Origin: G942493375 sp942493375 | GTDB taxonomy: Bacteria > Armatimonadota > UBA5829 | NCBI GenBank assembly: GCA_942493375.1 | Contig: OW818698.1 | Coordinates: 1,240,001-1,304,000 of the forward strand | DNA: 64,000 nucleotides | Direction of reading: 5' to 3' | Shown here: one piece after another, positions 51,985 through 61,368 of the stretch | Numbering within the stretch: position 1 is the stretch's first letter | Layout: every line of letters begins with the position of its first letter | Position numbers and translations under genes: made by a program | The notes under the pieces: model-generated | Databases searched by the model: none | The model's input: the letters and a program-made list of their open reading frames with translations, nothing else | What the model was told of the DNA's origin: nothing

Positions 51985-54183
51985 TTATTCAGAAATGGTG
52001 AAGGTAAGTTCATTGCCTTTTTTCATTTGGGCAGTATAGATACCATTTTTTAGAGTGGCGTTTTCTTTGATTTTTATTTCTGCTCCGTTGAATGGGTCTT
52101 TCATGTTAAGAGTTCTATCTGCGCCGGCAATGACCTTCACATGGATTGTCTGTCCCTTTTTTCGGACTGCTGAAACTTTGAAAGCTCCTTCTGTCAGTAG
52201 ATTTTCGAATGAGATGTCCCTCCAGTGGTTGGGGACTGCTGGGAATATGCGGAGCACATCGCCCCACCCCTGGACTAACATATCGCTGATGCCTGCGGAG
52301 ACTGCGTTGCTGGCTTCCATTGTAAATGGGGCATCGTTCATGTTTCCATCACCAATTCTGAATGCCGACATACCGGAGTTTGTAAGGTCTCTGTTGAAGT
52401 GGAGACCGTTGGGTCCTATCCAGTGCTCATGGAATTGCCTGAGAGAATCATATGCCCAGCCGGATCGGTCCAGCACTGATGCGAAGCTGATCATCTGGGC
52501 GTATGTGTGTCCGGCCCACTGGTATTGTCCGAGCGCCAGGAACTGTTCGACACTGGCTTCGATGATGGCTTTGGTGTCTTCCTCTCCATCGATGGTCAAA
52601 TCCATTGCCGGGTGGATCGCCATAAGCTGGCTGGGGTGCCTGTGGGATTCATCCAGCACTTTCCCTGGCCAGAGGCAGAGCTCTTTTTTCTCTGTCAGAG
52701 AGTATGGAAGCAGATCATTCTTCAGATTGATTGCTTTGGCAGTGAGTTCTGAGATTCCGAGAGCTGCTTCCATTTCTATGATCCAATCACAACAGCGCCG
52801 GATGAGGGCAATATCTACATTGGGGTCTTTGCACCAGGCTTCGGGCTTGTTTTCTTTGTATTCCGGACTGCTGGAGAGAGGGATGTGCAGGTAACCATCT
52901 GATTCCTCAACTAGATTTGCATTGAAGAACTTGAAGATTTCTGCAATCACAGGATAACCGGTCTCTGCGAGCCAGTCGGTGTCCATACTGTACCGCCACC
53001 TCAGCCAGACCAACCAGCCCAGCCAGCCGGTGTGACTCCAGCCCAGATTAACCGTGTGCCAACAGGGAACGGGAGTGTAATCCGGAATAGTGCATGCCAG
53101 CCAGAACGTGCCTTCGGTCCCAAAGAAAGCTTTGGTGAACTTGCGGGCAGGCTCGATGCAGGCTTTCATATGGTCGCACCAGCTGTCCAACAAATCCAGA
53201 TGCCCTGAAGCGCAGGCAGGCCAGAATGTTTCCTGCACATTCATATCTGCATGGTAGTCACCCCTCCAAGGAGGCACTTCCCCATCCATCGCCCACAATC
53301 CCTGCAACCCCGGAGGAATCGATCCTTTTTTAGCAGATGAAGCCAGCAAGTAGATTCCAAAGTACCAGAGGAGCTCAAGGTGCGCTTCAGGCAGGTATAC
53401 AGCAGACTGAGACCAGAAATCGCTCCACTGCGCAATATGGCTTTCAATCAGTGCATCAAAACCTGTATCGGATGCGGTCTGCCAGGTATGTCTTGCCTTC
53501 TGCTGGGCAATCTCTGCTGATTTACCTGACTCTGCTACCAGATAGAATTCATTGCCTGTAGTATTCCAGACAAGGCAGTAGAACGGTCCACCAGGGATTT
53601 CCTGGACAAGCACCTGCAGGTTTCCATCTTCGGTTATTGTTGGAGCTGGATGATTGAGCTTGGAGAGCGGTTCGCTCATTTCTGCAAGAGGAATCATACG
53701 CAGTGCTGTATTTACTGGAGGTTCTGTAATTCTGATGCATAGTACGTTTTGGGACTTATGGATAAAGCTTGTTAATTGATGCTGTCCGGACGGCGATTTG
53801 AAGGATACATTAACTACTGCCTTATCTATATCGAGTCCACAGTTGAATCCGCTTGATCCTTCAACAACTAGCTCTGCTCTACCTATACTGATCTTTGTAG
53901 GACCTACGGGATTGTCCCTGGTCTGGCGCAGCTCGAAGATTTCATCTACTTCATCCCATTTTTTCTCGTCTACCAACTGTTGTAAGCTTTTGTAATTATA
54001 CTCCAGCTGGTCCATAAAGCTTGTATCATTTCGTAAGTCCCAGAGATCAGCACGATCAAGTGTGAATGCGAACGGGTTCCCATCTCCCCAGACCATCGCA
54101 CCGAATTCCCCATTGCCGATGGGAAAACCCTCCTGCCAGATTTTGGGAGAGCGGGAGTTGGCTATTGTATGGTTAGATTTCAT
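51985..54183 (-). CDS. GH95 alpha-L-fucosidase-type glycoside hydrolase
   Basis: 732-aa protein with the GH95 hallmark region: SIPPGLQGLWAMDGEVPPW, then RGDYHADMNVQETFWPACAS. The opening is EGFPIGNGEFGAMVWGD, DRADLWDLRN follows, and DLTNSGMSAFRIGDGNMNDA lies near the C-terminal barrel end. GH95 enzymes invert alpha-1,2-fucose linkages, and some family members are galactosidases. No signal peptide is seen, so it probably acts in the cytoplasm on imported oligosaccharides. The ATG start at 54183 has a weak Shine-Dalgarno. It clusters with a GH29 fucosidase, an SGNH hydrolase and another GH95-like protein, supporting a role in fucosylated-glycan use. Confidence 0.88.
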   Translation of the reverse strand: MKSNHTIANSRSPKIWQEGFPIGNGEFGAMVWGDGNPFAFTLDRADLWDLRNDTSFMDQLEYNYKSLQQLVDEKKWDEVDEIFELRQTRDNPVGPTKISIGRAELVVEGSSGFNCGLDIDKAVVNVSFKSPSGQHQLTSFIHKSQNVLCIRITEPPVNTALRMIPLAEMSEPLSKLNHPAPTITEDGNLQVLVQEIPGGPFYCLVWNTTGNEFYLVAESGKSAEIAQQKARHTWQTASDTGFDALIESHIAQWSDFWSQSAVYLPEAHLELLWYFGIYLLASSAKKGSIPPGLQGLWAMDGEVPPWRGDYHADMNVQETFWPACASGHLDLLDSWCDHMKACIEPARKFTKAFFGTEGTFWLACTIPDYTPVPCWHTVNLGWSHTGWLGWLVWLRWRYSMDTDWLAETGYPVIAEIFKFFNANLVEESDGYLHIPLSSSPEYKENKPEAWCKDPNVDIALIRRCCDWIIEMEAALGISELTAKAINLKNDLLPYSLTEKKELCLWPGKVLDESHRHPSQLMAIHPAMDLTIDGEEDTKAIIEASVEQFLALGQYQWAGHTYAQMISFASVLDRSGWAYDSLRQFHEHWIGPNGLHFNRDLTNSGMSAFRIGDGNMNDAPFTMEASNAVSAGISDMLVQGWGDVLRIFPAVPNHWRDISFENLLTEGAFKVSAVRKKGQTIHVKVIAGADRTLNMKDPFNGAEIKIKENATLKNGIYTAQMKKGNELTFTISE

Positions 54184-54205
54184 TTTTATATCACCGTGGT
54201 TTTAA

Positions 54206-54236
54206 TTATGAAGTATGAATTATGAATTATGAAAAA
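54206..54236. repeat. (GAATTAT)n tandem tract
   Basis: About three units of AATTATGAATTATGAA, the same wording as at 33618-33650 and inside the 35-kb duplication. Confidence 0.6.
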
Positions 54237-54288
54237 GAATCCAGAAGCCAGAATATAGAAGTCAGAATGGCTATATCCGGTTGCTGGG

Positions 54289-54345
54289 CTGCGGGAACTC
54301 TTGAATTGCTTTATAAATACATTGTGCAAACCGGCGTTCCCGCAG
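54289..54345. repeat. Inverted repeat CTGCGGGAAC...GTTCCCGCAG
   Basis: Ten-base perfect ends. The loop contains CATTGTGCAAACCGGC, which also occurs, rearranged, in the 37972-38433 spacer. Confidence 0.8.
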
Positions 54346-54358
54346 GATAGTTAACAAT

Positions 54359-54420
54359 GTCATCCTGAATGCAATGAAGGATCTCGATAAAGCAGATCCT
54401 TCACTGCATTCAGGATGACA
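54359..54420. repeat. Palindromic repeat family 1, copy I (GCAATGAAG variant)
   Basis: TGTCATCCTGAATGCAATGA on the left (54359) pairs with CACTGCATTCAGGATGACA ending at 54420. The GAGGAACGAAG core is replaced by a paired alternative. Confidence 0.88.
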
Positions 54421-54457
54421 TACTACCCAGGACTGAACAGTTACGTTCATGTTTCTA

Positions 54458-55216
54458 TCAGTATGATTCATTTATAGTCCATCGCCAGTCCGGTGGAGCA
54501 TCATAATCAGTTCCACCCCATAGATGCCCCATACTCTTGCGCATCTCTATCAGCACTTGTGTGGGTTCTACAGGTGGTAGAGGCCATGTGGATTTACATA
54601 ATTCAAGAATCTGCTGCATTCCTTCGTTAGCCTTAATAAGAGCAAGAACCTCTTCATATTTCCAAGGCCAGAGGTAGCATTGTCCTGATATGCTGATAGA
54701 AATCCATCCTACCATATAACGGGTACCGTCCCCCTGTGGATCCGCTACTGTTTCGGGAGCAATGTTAAATGAAAATGAACTGAGCCAGAAGCTGCCTATG
54801 TTATTTTCCGGATCTTCTTCGCGCATAAAATCTTTGCGCACATTCTCCTTTAATTCACCCAAATCAATGTATGAGCGATATATAATCGGATCAATTAGCT
54901 GGCGAGTAAACAAACCTTTCTTCTTAAAAGGTGAACGCAGCCAGTGGAGCATCTCTGCTATTGTTGTATTATTAATCTCTGCATCCATTGGCATATGTTT
55001 TATTGCTGTGACGGTTGCTTCAGGATTCTCCAGATAAGTTATTTCTTTCATATCCTGGTCAATCGATTTCCCGAATTTCAATTCTGCATGTAGCCTTGGA
55101 CTCTCTTGTAGAATATCCAGTGCTACCAATTTTTCTATAAAATCCGCCAAAGAAACTGGCATAATAACCGGAGGTGGACCTGGTCTGTATAATATTGCAC
55201 TTGTCCAAGCACTCAT
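54458..55216 (-). CDS. Hypothetical protein of unknown function
   Basis: 252-aa, probably cytoplasmic protein that I do not recognise. It is rich in Trp and Pro near the C-terminus (STWPLPPVEP, WGGTDYDAPPDWRWTINE), has several charged helices (DLGELKENVRKDF) and no signal peptide or transmembrane segment. It is placed between the GH95 and SGNH-hydrolase genes on the same strand but separated from the former by repeats. That is not enough to link it to glycan degradation. The start is ATG 55216, with the Shine-Dalgarno candidate AAAGGA rather far upstream. Confidence 0.6.
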   Translation of the reverse strand: MSAWTSAILYRPGPPPVIMPVSLADFIEKLVALDILQESPRLHAELKFGKSIDQDMKEITYLENPEATVTAIKHMPMDAEINNTTIAEMLHWLRSPFKKKGLFTRQLIDPIIYRSYIDLGELKENVRKDFMREEDPENNIGSFWLSSFSFNIAPETVADPQGDGTRYMVGWISISISGQCYLWPWKYEEVLALIKANEGMQQILELCKSTWPLPPVEPTQVLIEMRKSMGHLWGGTDYDAPPDWRWTINESY

Positions 55217-55255
55217 AATAGCTCAAAGCCATCCTTTCTCATTATGCATTCCAAA

Positions 55256-57367
55256 TCAGAATATCGTTGGTTTCACCGCCACATTCTCATATTCAATCTC
55301 AGCAATGTATATTCCGGTTTGGGGGGTTGGGGGGGCGCCTTCACCGTTGGTTTCTCTCAGGTCGCACATTCGGTGGAATATGAAGTGTCTCCATCTGCCT
55401 TCCAGCCAGACATTCTTTGCTACTCCGTGGTCTATGAACGGGACTTCCCTGCCCTGGTCATCGTGGATGCCTTTGTGGTCGTGGATCAATATGGGATCTC
55501 CGTAGTGGTCTCCTTCGAATGGCTGTGCAATCAGGGGATTTCTCAGCCAACCGGGGCCCGTGTTGCTGGCCACGTACAGGCTGCCATCCAGACCCAGGTT
55601 CAGAGGCTGCGGAACGGTGTGATTTGGGATTGCGGCGATAAACTCATAGTTCATGCCATCTTTTGATCGATAGAAGCGACCTAAACCATCCATTCCACGA
55701 GTCTCAACATAATAGTAACCATCCGGACAGCGCTGCACTGAGCCCTCGATCTCCCCATTCTCTACGCAGTAGTCCTGGACCGAGTTTACTACATCATTTG
55801 AGCTTGGATCGTGAAATGGTTCTCCATGCTCAGTGGGCTGCCAGGAGTCTCCATTCCAAGCAAATTTGATAATCACCTGACCTTTACCAGCGGCAGTGAA
55901 TGGAGCTATAAAACCTTCACCATGTGGAGCAGGATCCGTTATAGGATCACCGATTAGATTTAATCCAAGCACGACCTCAGGAAGCTCTTCTGCTGATGTG
56001 TGAAGTTCAACTCCATCCCATCTGAGCTGTATCAGGTCCTGGGTATTGTCTGCTTCGGGATGGAATTTGGATTCACCTGTGAGATAGGTTACCCCATGGG
56101 AGATCAAGAAGCCTGTGCCTTCTGCAGGATGAGGTTTACCATCTTCCAGCTTCGCTCCTAATGGAACGAATGCTCCTCTGGCAGGGAACTTGGCCTGGGT
56201 TCCTCCACCCTTTCCGGATTTGAGTTTGTATTCAGTGTCCGGGCGGTTGATCGGGAAAGCATCCTCAGCTCTGATATCCGACAGGCTGCTTATGATAATC
56301 CCATCGTTGCCTACGCAGAAATCCCAACCCCCCATCTCTCTCAAGCTGGCTACAAACAGGCAGTTGTCTTTATCCAACTGATACATATGCCCTAGTTCAT
56401 AGCTGACAGGCAGCTTTGTGCCCTCAGGTTGAATAGCAGGATGGCTCAATACTCTGCCGTGAGAAAACACGCGCTTGATGCCGGGATAGCTCTTCTTAAC
56501 TCTGTCCGGGTGAACTACATCCAGCACTACATTTCGCAAGTCATGAAGGATCAGCAGGCGTTCGTAATCCGTTGGGTCTTTATCGAATCCCCAGACTGTC
56601 GGGACGTCCCCACCATTTTCGGTATGCTTGAAATACTGGTAAAGTCCGTCTAGACGCCACTCGGATATATCGGCTCCCAGGCAATCCAGGATAGCCAGCA
56701 GCATTATATAGTTTCCATAGACATTTGGATGGATATCATCCGGACCTACTGACTTACCCCAGCCATTTGATATCAGAAATTCCTGGGCAGTATCCATTAT
56801 CAGGTTCATATCGATTAGTTTGATATCGAGAGCTACGGCTTCATCCCGGAATGCATCGTTTCCGGTGTGGATACCATCGTCCAGCAAACGGTCCCACTGG
56901 CAGTCTGTTCTCTCACAGTAGTCGAACATGGTCATAAAGACTATATGGTCCAGGCCAATAATCGGTTCAGCAGCCAGCGCCATTTCTCTGAACGACTCTC
57001 TGAGCAAGTTGTAAATGTTCTCAGTCCATGGCCAGGGTTCACCGTGGACGGTCTTGTCGGTCTCACCGGCCTCTTCAAAGATCAGCCAGTCTCCCGGCAG
57101 CAGGCGTCCGTCAGAGTGGTATAGCCTGATTTCATCGGCCATGCTCTCTACTCTGACAGGCATACCATTGCTCTGGGAACCTAACCAGGGAATAGGAAGT
57201 GCATCGAATGATGGGGCATGAGCAAGGTTGTCCTGAAGGAAGATTCGGGCCATGCCATGGATTGATCTCAATGGAGATGGAGTTGTGTAGTTGCCAAACC
57301 CATATCCGATTGTTATGCTATCGCCTTTGAGGCGGATTCTTTGATCCGATGAAACCAGAAAGTCCAT
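55256..57367 (-). CDS. SGNH/GDSL hydrolase fused to a sialidase-like domain
   Basis: 703-aa protein without signal peptide. LKGDSITIGYGFGNY near residue 15 is the GDS block with catalytic Ser, and GPDDIHPNVYGNYIML near 210 carries the D-x-x-H of SGNH esterases. The enzyme probably removes acetyl or other acyl groups from glycans. The remaining about 450 residues have no clear Asp-box but show beta-propeller-like repeats (GLGRFYRSKDGMNYEFIAA, YVASNTGPGWLRNPLIAQPF) resembling BNR/sialidase-type proteins. The start is ATG 57367, eight bases after AGGAG. A TTG six bases earlier would leave too little spacing. It lies 40 bases downstream of the unknown protein's start side and may be its operon partner. 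Confidence 0.72.
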   Translation of the reverse strand: MDFLVSSDQRIRLKGDSITIGYGFGNYTTPSPLRSIHGMARIFLQDNLAHAPSFDALPIPWLGSQSNGMPVRVESMADEIRLYHSDGRLLPGDWLIFEEAGETDKTVHGEPWPWTENIYNLLRESFREMALAAEPIIGLDHIVFMTMFDYCERTDCQWDRLLDDGIHTGNDAFRDEAVALDIKLIDMNLIMDTAQEFLISNGWGKSVGPDDIHPNVYGNYIMLLAILDCLGADISEWRLDGLYQYFKHTENGGDVPTVWGFDKDPTDYERLLILHDLRNVVLDVVHPDRVKKSYPGIKRVFSHGRVLSHPAIQPEGTKLPVSYELGHMYQLDKDNCLFVASLREMGGWDFCVGNDGIIISSLSDIRAEDAFPINRPDTEYKLKSGKGGGTQAKFPARGAFVPLGAKLEDGKPHPAEGTGFLISHGVTYLTGESKFHPEADNTQDLIQLRWDGVELHTSAEELPEVVLGLNLIGDPITDPAPHGEGFIAPFTAAGKGQVIIKFAWNGDSWQPTEHGEPFHDPSSNDVVNSVQDYCVENGEIEGSVQRCPDGYYYVETRGMDGLGRFYRSKDGMNYEFIAAIPNHTVPQPLNLGLDGSLYVASNTGPGWLRNPLIAQPFEGDHYGDPILIHDHKGIHDDQGREVPFIDHGVAKNVWLEGRWRHFIFHRMCDLRETNGEGAPPTPQTGIYIAEIEYENVAVKPTIF

Positions 57368-57464
57368 TTTCAAATCTCCTGAAAAGATGGTAAATAACGC
57401 GCGCTAGATATTTGTTGCGTATATCATATCATGGGAGGAGATATTGGGGTGAGGAGATAAGGAA

Positions 57465-57540
57465 CTTATCCACAGATTTCGCAGATTTACGCAGATTTTT
57501 TGGGGAGGGAATCGCTAAATACGCTAAATGCGCGAAAGAG
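57465..57540. repeat. Periodic CGCAGATT / CGCTAAAT repeats
   Basis: CACAGATTTCGCAGATTTAC and ATCGCTAAATACGCTAAATG are nine-base-periodic tracts similar to those at 49.75-49.82 kb. The 57368-57855 gap holds only this, the family 2 element and a family 5 palindrome. Confidence 0.7.
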
Positions 57541-57619
57541 GTGGAGAGGCGTTTTTGTTGACTATTCCGACAAGGCTTCACAGTCCCTTTTTTACTATTT
57601 GAGACTTGACGGTACTATA

Positions 57620-57737
57620 CCCCGTTAGTCCTGAGTAGCGCAGCGTATCGAAGGGCGGTCGGTTGTGCACAATCTATCAGGACAGGCTCTTCGAAACCGC
57701 CCTTCGATACGCCTGCGGCTACTCAGGGCTAGCGGGG
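57620..57737. repeat. 118-bp inverted-repeat element (family 2), copy 2
   Basis: Same ends as copy 1 (CCCCGTTAGTCCTGAGTAG; ACTCAGGGCTAGCGGGG). The centre GGTTGTGCACAATCTATCAG is the inverted form of copy 1's centre. Confidence 0.9.
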
Positions 57738-57793
57738 TTTTAGGATTCTGAGTTCGGGCTTCGGGAGGGAACAATGACTATTGGTCATTGAAT

Positions 57794-57834
57794 CACATCC
57801 CCCCTACCCCCCTTCAAAGGGGGAATTGGGGGGT
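57794..57834. repeat. C-run/G-run palindrome (family 5), copy 2
   Basis: CACATCCCCCCTACCCCCCT followed by TCAAAGGGGGAATTGGGGG, near the end of the GH29 gene. Confidence 0.7.
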
Positions 57835-57855
57835 GTTGTATTTGTGGGGTTGAGA

Positions 57856-59580
57856 TTATTCTACCGGGATTAGTTTTATTGAAGCCAGGTTCAGGCCCGT
57901 ACCGTTGGATTCCAGGATCTCTTTGGCTTTGAAAGAGAGTTTCTGGGTGCCGGTAGAGATCTTTATTGTGCCGCAGTTGGAGACTCCCTGGGGATAGTAT
58001 CTTGCTGAGACGTCGTCTACTATGTGATCCAGATCCAATTTGGCATCTATTGACGAAGGGCCTACTGTAATGCTGGCTGTGTGTCCGCCTTGCCAGGGTT
58101 GGGAGTGACCTACGCTGGCAGTGGTTACTTCAACTTTGAACTCTCCGCCTTTGACTATTTTGAATTCCCATTCCAGATAGTCTGCAGTATCTGTCCAGTC
58201 ATTAACTACCCCTGTATGAGTGAGGGATATCTTGCTGTCCTCTGATTTGCATATATCAGCCATAGCAGCATTGAGGAGTACGCTGCCGTCTCCCTGCTGC
58301 AGGATGCCTGGTTCGACTTCGGGTTCACCCTCTATGTCTACTGCAAGAACCCTTGGAAGAACTCCCTTTGGAGCTGTCAGAGCTATTTCGAGGCTGCATT
58401 GGTCAAGACACTGATTGACATCCAGTGATACACTTGGATCGCCAAGTATTTGTGCTGATGTTACCTTGTTCTTCAGACCATTGACTCTGAACGGGCCGTT
58501 TGGTTCGCTGAGCAGGTGGAAATAGAGCCTGCCTGCACGTCGTGTCACCGGCCCCCAGGGGGTATCACACATGAATGGAGTAGCTTCTGCGGAGTGGACT
58601 GATTCGGCATTGATATCCATCCATTTTCCTACTTCTTCAAGTATATCGATACTCGGCTGCGGGAACTCTCCGTTTGCATCAGGGCCTATGTTCAGTACAT
58701 AGTTGACATTTTTACCGACCAGACTTGTCAGCAGGGAGATGACCTGAGGGGCGGTCTTCCAGTTGTCATCAAAATACTTATATCCCCAGGTGTCATTAAG
58801 GGTAGCAACTGTCTCCCAGTAGCCTTCAAGCGGACGACCGGGGGCTTCATTGTCTCCAAAGCTCTGGTAGTCTCCCATCCCCTGCCCTATCCGGCTGTTA
58901 ACTATACAGTCCGGCTGCAAGGTGCAAACGAGTTCATAGAGTTCCTCACACTGAGGTCTGGTGATTGATATAGGACAGTCAAACCAGATTGCTCCGATGG
59001 GTCCATATTCGGTGAGTATCTCAGTTACCTGAGGTTTTACTTTCTTATCGAAATAGTTCTGGAACTGTTTTGCGTCATTGTCGGGGAAGTCCCAATCGTT
59101 GGTCCAGGCCATGCCCATATTTGAGTGTCCACCTTCTGCTCCCCCTGCATCGGGCTCGTGCCAGTCAAGCGCCTGGGAGTAGTAGAAGCACAGTTTTACA
59201 TTATGTTTAGCGCAAGCTTCAGCCAGCTCTTTCATTGGGTCACGTTTGAACGGTGTAGCATCATATATATTGTATGGGTCGTTTTTAGAATGGTACATAG
59301 CGAACCCATCGTGGTGCTTTGTTGTTATTACAAGGTATTTCATACCAGCTTTAGCAGCCAGGCTCATCCACTGGTCGGCATCAAATCCTACAGGATTGAA
59401 CCTTTCAGCTAGCTTGGAATACTCTGTAACCGGGATCTCGAACCGACTCATTATCCATTCGCCGACATATTCCGCCCGCTGACCTTTATATTCACCCTCA
59501 AGGACGCTATACAGCCCCCAGTGGACCATCATCCCAAAACGTGCTTCGTGCCACCATTGCATTTTTTTATCAATATTCAT
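57856..59580 (-). CDS. GH29-type alpha-L-fucosidase
   Basis: 574-aa glycoside hydrolase. The family opening is MQWWHEARFGMMVHWGLYSV, then YLVITTKHHDGFAMYHSKND, with the nucleophile in GAIWFDCPISITR and LNIGPDANGEFPQPS near the barrel end. GH29 enzymes release alpha-linked fucose with retention. About 200 C-terminal residues form a beta-sandwich. The start is ATG 59580. In-frame codons back to 59784 pass through a family 5 repeat and cannot be coding. No signal peptide is present, so it is probably cytoplasmic. It is divergent from the DegT-type gene across a spacer with an operator-like dyad, and shares its neighbourhood with a GH95 protein. Confidence 0.9.
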   Translation of the reverse strand: MNIDKKMQWWHEARFGMMVHWGLYSVLEGEYKGQRAEYVGEWIMSRFEIPVTEYSKLAERFNPVGFDADQWMSLAAKAGMKYLVITTKHHDGFAMYHSKNDPYNIYDATPFKRDPMKELAEACAKHNVKLCFYYSQALDWHEPDAGGAEGGHSNMGMAWTNDWDFPDNDAKQFQNYFDKKVKPQVTEILTEYGPIGAIWFDCPISITRPQCEELYELVCTLQPDCIVNSRIGQGMGDYQSFGDNEAPGRPLEGYWETVATLNDTWGYKYFDDNWKTAPQVISLLTSLVGKNVNYVLNIGPDANGEFPQPSIDILEEVGKWMDINAESVHSAEATPFMCDTPWGPVTRRAGRLYFHLLSEPNGPFRVNGLKNKVTSAQILGDPSVSLDVNQCLDQCSLEIALTAPKGVLPRVLAVDIEGEPEVEPGILQQGDGSVLLNAAMADICKSEDSKISLTHTGVVNDWTDTADYLEWEFKIVKGGEFKVEVTTASVGHSQPWQGGHTASITVGPSSIDAKLDLDHIVDDVSARYYPQGVSNCGTIKISTGTQKLSFKAKEILESNGTGLNLASIKLIPVE

Positions 59581-59620
59581 TTGATGTAGGACTCCGTAGT
59601 TTTGATTTATTGGAATATTA

Positions 59621-59690
59621 GGATTGACTACGCACGCTGTGCGTATTTGGTCAATCCCCCCTGCCCCCCTTCGCCAAGGGGGAATTAGGC
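59621..59690. repeat. Long inverted repeat plus family 5 palindrome, copy 3
   Basis: GGATTGAC-TACGCAC-gct-GTGCGTA-ttt-GGTCAATCC (59621-59657) adjoins a C-run/G-run palindrome ending about 59690. Confidence 0.75.
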
Positions 59691-59807
59691 TAGTGCGCTT
59701 TTCCAGAACGGGAAATCTTTCTATCCAGTATATGGCAATGAGCTTTGGTTGTCCAAGTTCATCTGAATGGGTGATGTTTTTCATCAGTATATGCTCTGTT
59801 TTTGGTT

Positions 59808-59829
59808 GTATGTAAAACGTTTTTCGTAT
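59808..59829. promoter_or_regulatory. LacI-type operator candidate between fucosidase and DegT genes
   Basis: GTATGTAAAACGTTTTTCG and following bases form a 22-base pseudo-palindrome around AAAACGTTTT (8 of 11 positions paired). A CG-centred core is typical of LacI/GalR operators. It lies between divergent genes and could control either. The regulator is unknown. Confidence 0.4.
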
Positions 59830-59919
59830 ACACTTATCTCATAACTTGAATAACACTTAAATGCTCGAAATGACTGTCCGTGCTCTGTACGGGTGGCTTA
59901 ACTTTTTGGAGGTGCTTAT

Positions 59920-61251
59920 ATGTCTAATCTGGCTTTGTTTGGCGGCGAGAAGGCTGTCAAAAGTGATTATGTAGATCTGTTCAAGTGGCCGATTATTACC
60001 AAAGAAGATGAAGATGCTGTGCTTGAGGTGCTCCGGCGCGGGGCAATGTCTGACTCTGACGTTACCCTCAAGTTTGAAGAAGAGTTCGCTGCCTGGATCG
60101 GCAGCAAGCATGCTCTGGGATTTAGCTCAGGGACAGCGGCTATCCACGCTGCTATGTATGCCTGTAAAGTGGGAGTTGGGGATGAGATAATCGCACCCAG
60201 CGTCACATATTGGGCATCCCTTCTGCAATGCTATTCATTAGGCGCAACCCCTGTGTTTGCAGAAGTTGAACCGATGACCCTGTGTATCGATGCCAACGAT
60301 ATCGAACACCGCATTACGGATCGCACCAAGGCTATCGTTGCTGTTCACTATGTCGGGTATCCCTGCGATATGGATGCTATTATGGCTATAGCTAAGAAGC
60401 ACAATATCAAGGTTATTGAGGATGTCTCCCACGCTCAGGGCGGCTTGTATAAGGGCCGGAAGGTCGGGACTATTGGAGATGTCGGAGCGATGTCACTGAT
60501 GAGCGGGAAGTCATTTGCTACCGGTGAAGCTGGTATTCTGGTGACCGATGACCAGGAAATACTCGACCGGGCAACTGTTCTGGGACATTATGAGCGTTTC
60601 AGCGAAGATATCCCTACTGAATACTTGAGACCCTATGCCGGACTGCCAATGGGTGGTTATAAGTACAGAATGCATCAGCTCAGCAGTGCTGTGGGACGTG
60701 TCCAGTTGAAATACTACGATGCACGAATTGCAGAGATCCAGGAGGCAATGGCGTATTTCTGGGACCAGCTTGAGGGAGTTAAAGGCATCCGTGCTCATCG
60801 GACACCTAAAGGTTCCGGTAGCACTATGGGCGGATCATATTTCCCTCACGCGATCTATATTCCTGAGGAAGTCGGTGGCCTGTCGGTTACCAGGTTCAGT
60901 GAAGCTCTGATGGCTGAAGGGGCAACGATGTGTGGAGTTGGAGCTAACAAACCCCTGCACCTGCATCCACTCTTCCTGACATGTGATGTATACGGGCACG
61001 GTAAGCCCACGCGAATTGCTAACTCAGAGCGCGATGTCCGCCAGTATGCCGGAAGCCTGCCTGTCAGTGAAGAGATCAACAAGCGCACTATATGCGTTCC
61101 CTGGTTCAAGCACGTGGACAAGAATGCAATAGATGAGTTCGTAACAGCATTCAAGAAGGTCCTGGGTGCTTATGAGGAGCTGCTGAAGGACGATCCCGGT
61201 GATCCTGAGAGTCTGGGCGGATGGCATTTCCATAAGCAGAAATCTGAATAG
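59920..61251 (+). CDS. DegT/DnrJ/EryC1/StrS-family aminotransferase
   Basis: 443-aa cytoplasmic PLP enzyme of the sugar-aminotransferase type. GFSSGTAAIHAAMYACKVGV is the cofactor-binding start, IEDVSHAQGG supplies Asp168, and LMSGKSFATGEAG supplies Lys197, in the S-x-x-K-x-x-x-x-G-E-G context of the family. Members add amino groups to keto-sugars or act as dehydratase-like relatives. Here the neighbourhood of glycosidases suggests conversion of a released sugar, but that is inference. GGAGG precedes ATG 59920 at seven bases. The sialidase-like gene follows on the same strand after a 117-base gap. Confidence 0.9.
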   Translation: MSNLALFGGEKAVKSDYVDLFKWPIITKEDEDAVLEVLRRGAMSDSDVTLKFEEEFAAWIGSKHALGFSSGTAAIHAAMYACKVGVGDEIIAPSVTYWASLLQCYSLGATPVFAEVEPMTLCIDANDIEHRITDRTKAIVAVHYVGYPCDMDAIMAIAKKHNIKVIEDVSHAQGGLYKGRKVGTIGDVGAMSLMSGKSFATGEAGILVTDDQEILDRATVLGHYERFSEDIPTEYLRPYAGLPMGGYKYRMHQLSSAVGRVQLKYYDARIAEIQEAMAYFWDQLEGVKGIRAHRTPKGSGSTMGGSYFPHAIYIPEEVGGLSVTRFSEALMAEGATMCGVGANKPLHLHPLFLTCDVYGHGKPTRIANSERDVRQYAGSLPVSEEINKRTICVPWFKHVDKNAIDEFVTAFKKVLGAYEELLKDDPGDPESLGGWHFHKQKSE

Positions 61252-61266
61252 GTTGTTTTAAGACAA

Positions 61267-61337
61267 CCACGGAATACACGGAATACACGGAAAAAATCAG
61301 GTTTGTTATATGTGGGTGGCTGTGGAAAGCTGCCCAC
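61267..61337. repeat. Tandem ACACGGAAT units and a small hairpin
   Basis: CCACGGAATACACGGAATAC at 61267 is a nine-base-periodic tract. A stem TGTGGG...CCCACA lies at 61311-61337. Both precede the sialidase-like start. Confidence 0.55.
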
Positions 61338-61368
61338 ATTGGTTTTGTGTTGGCTTTTGGAGGTAAAT

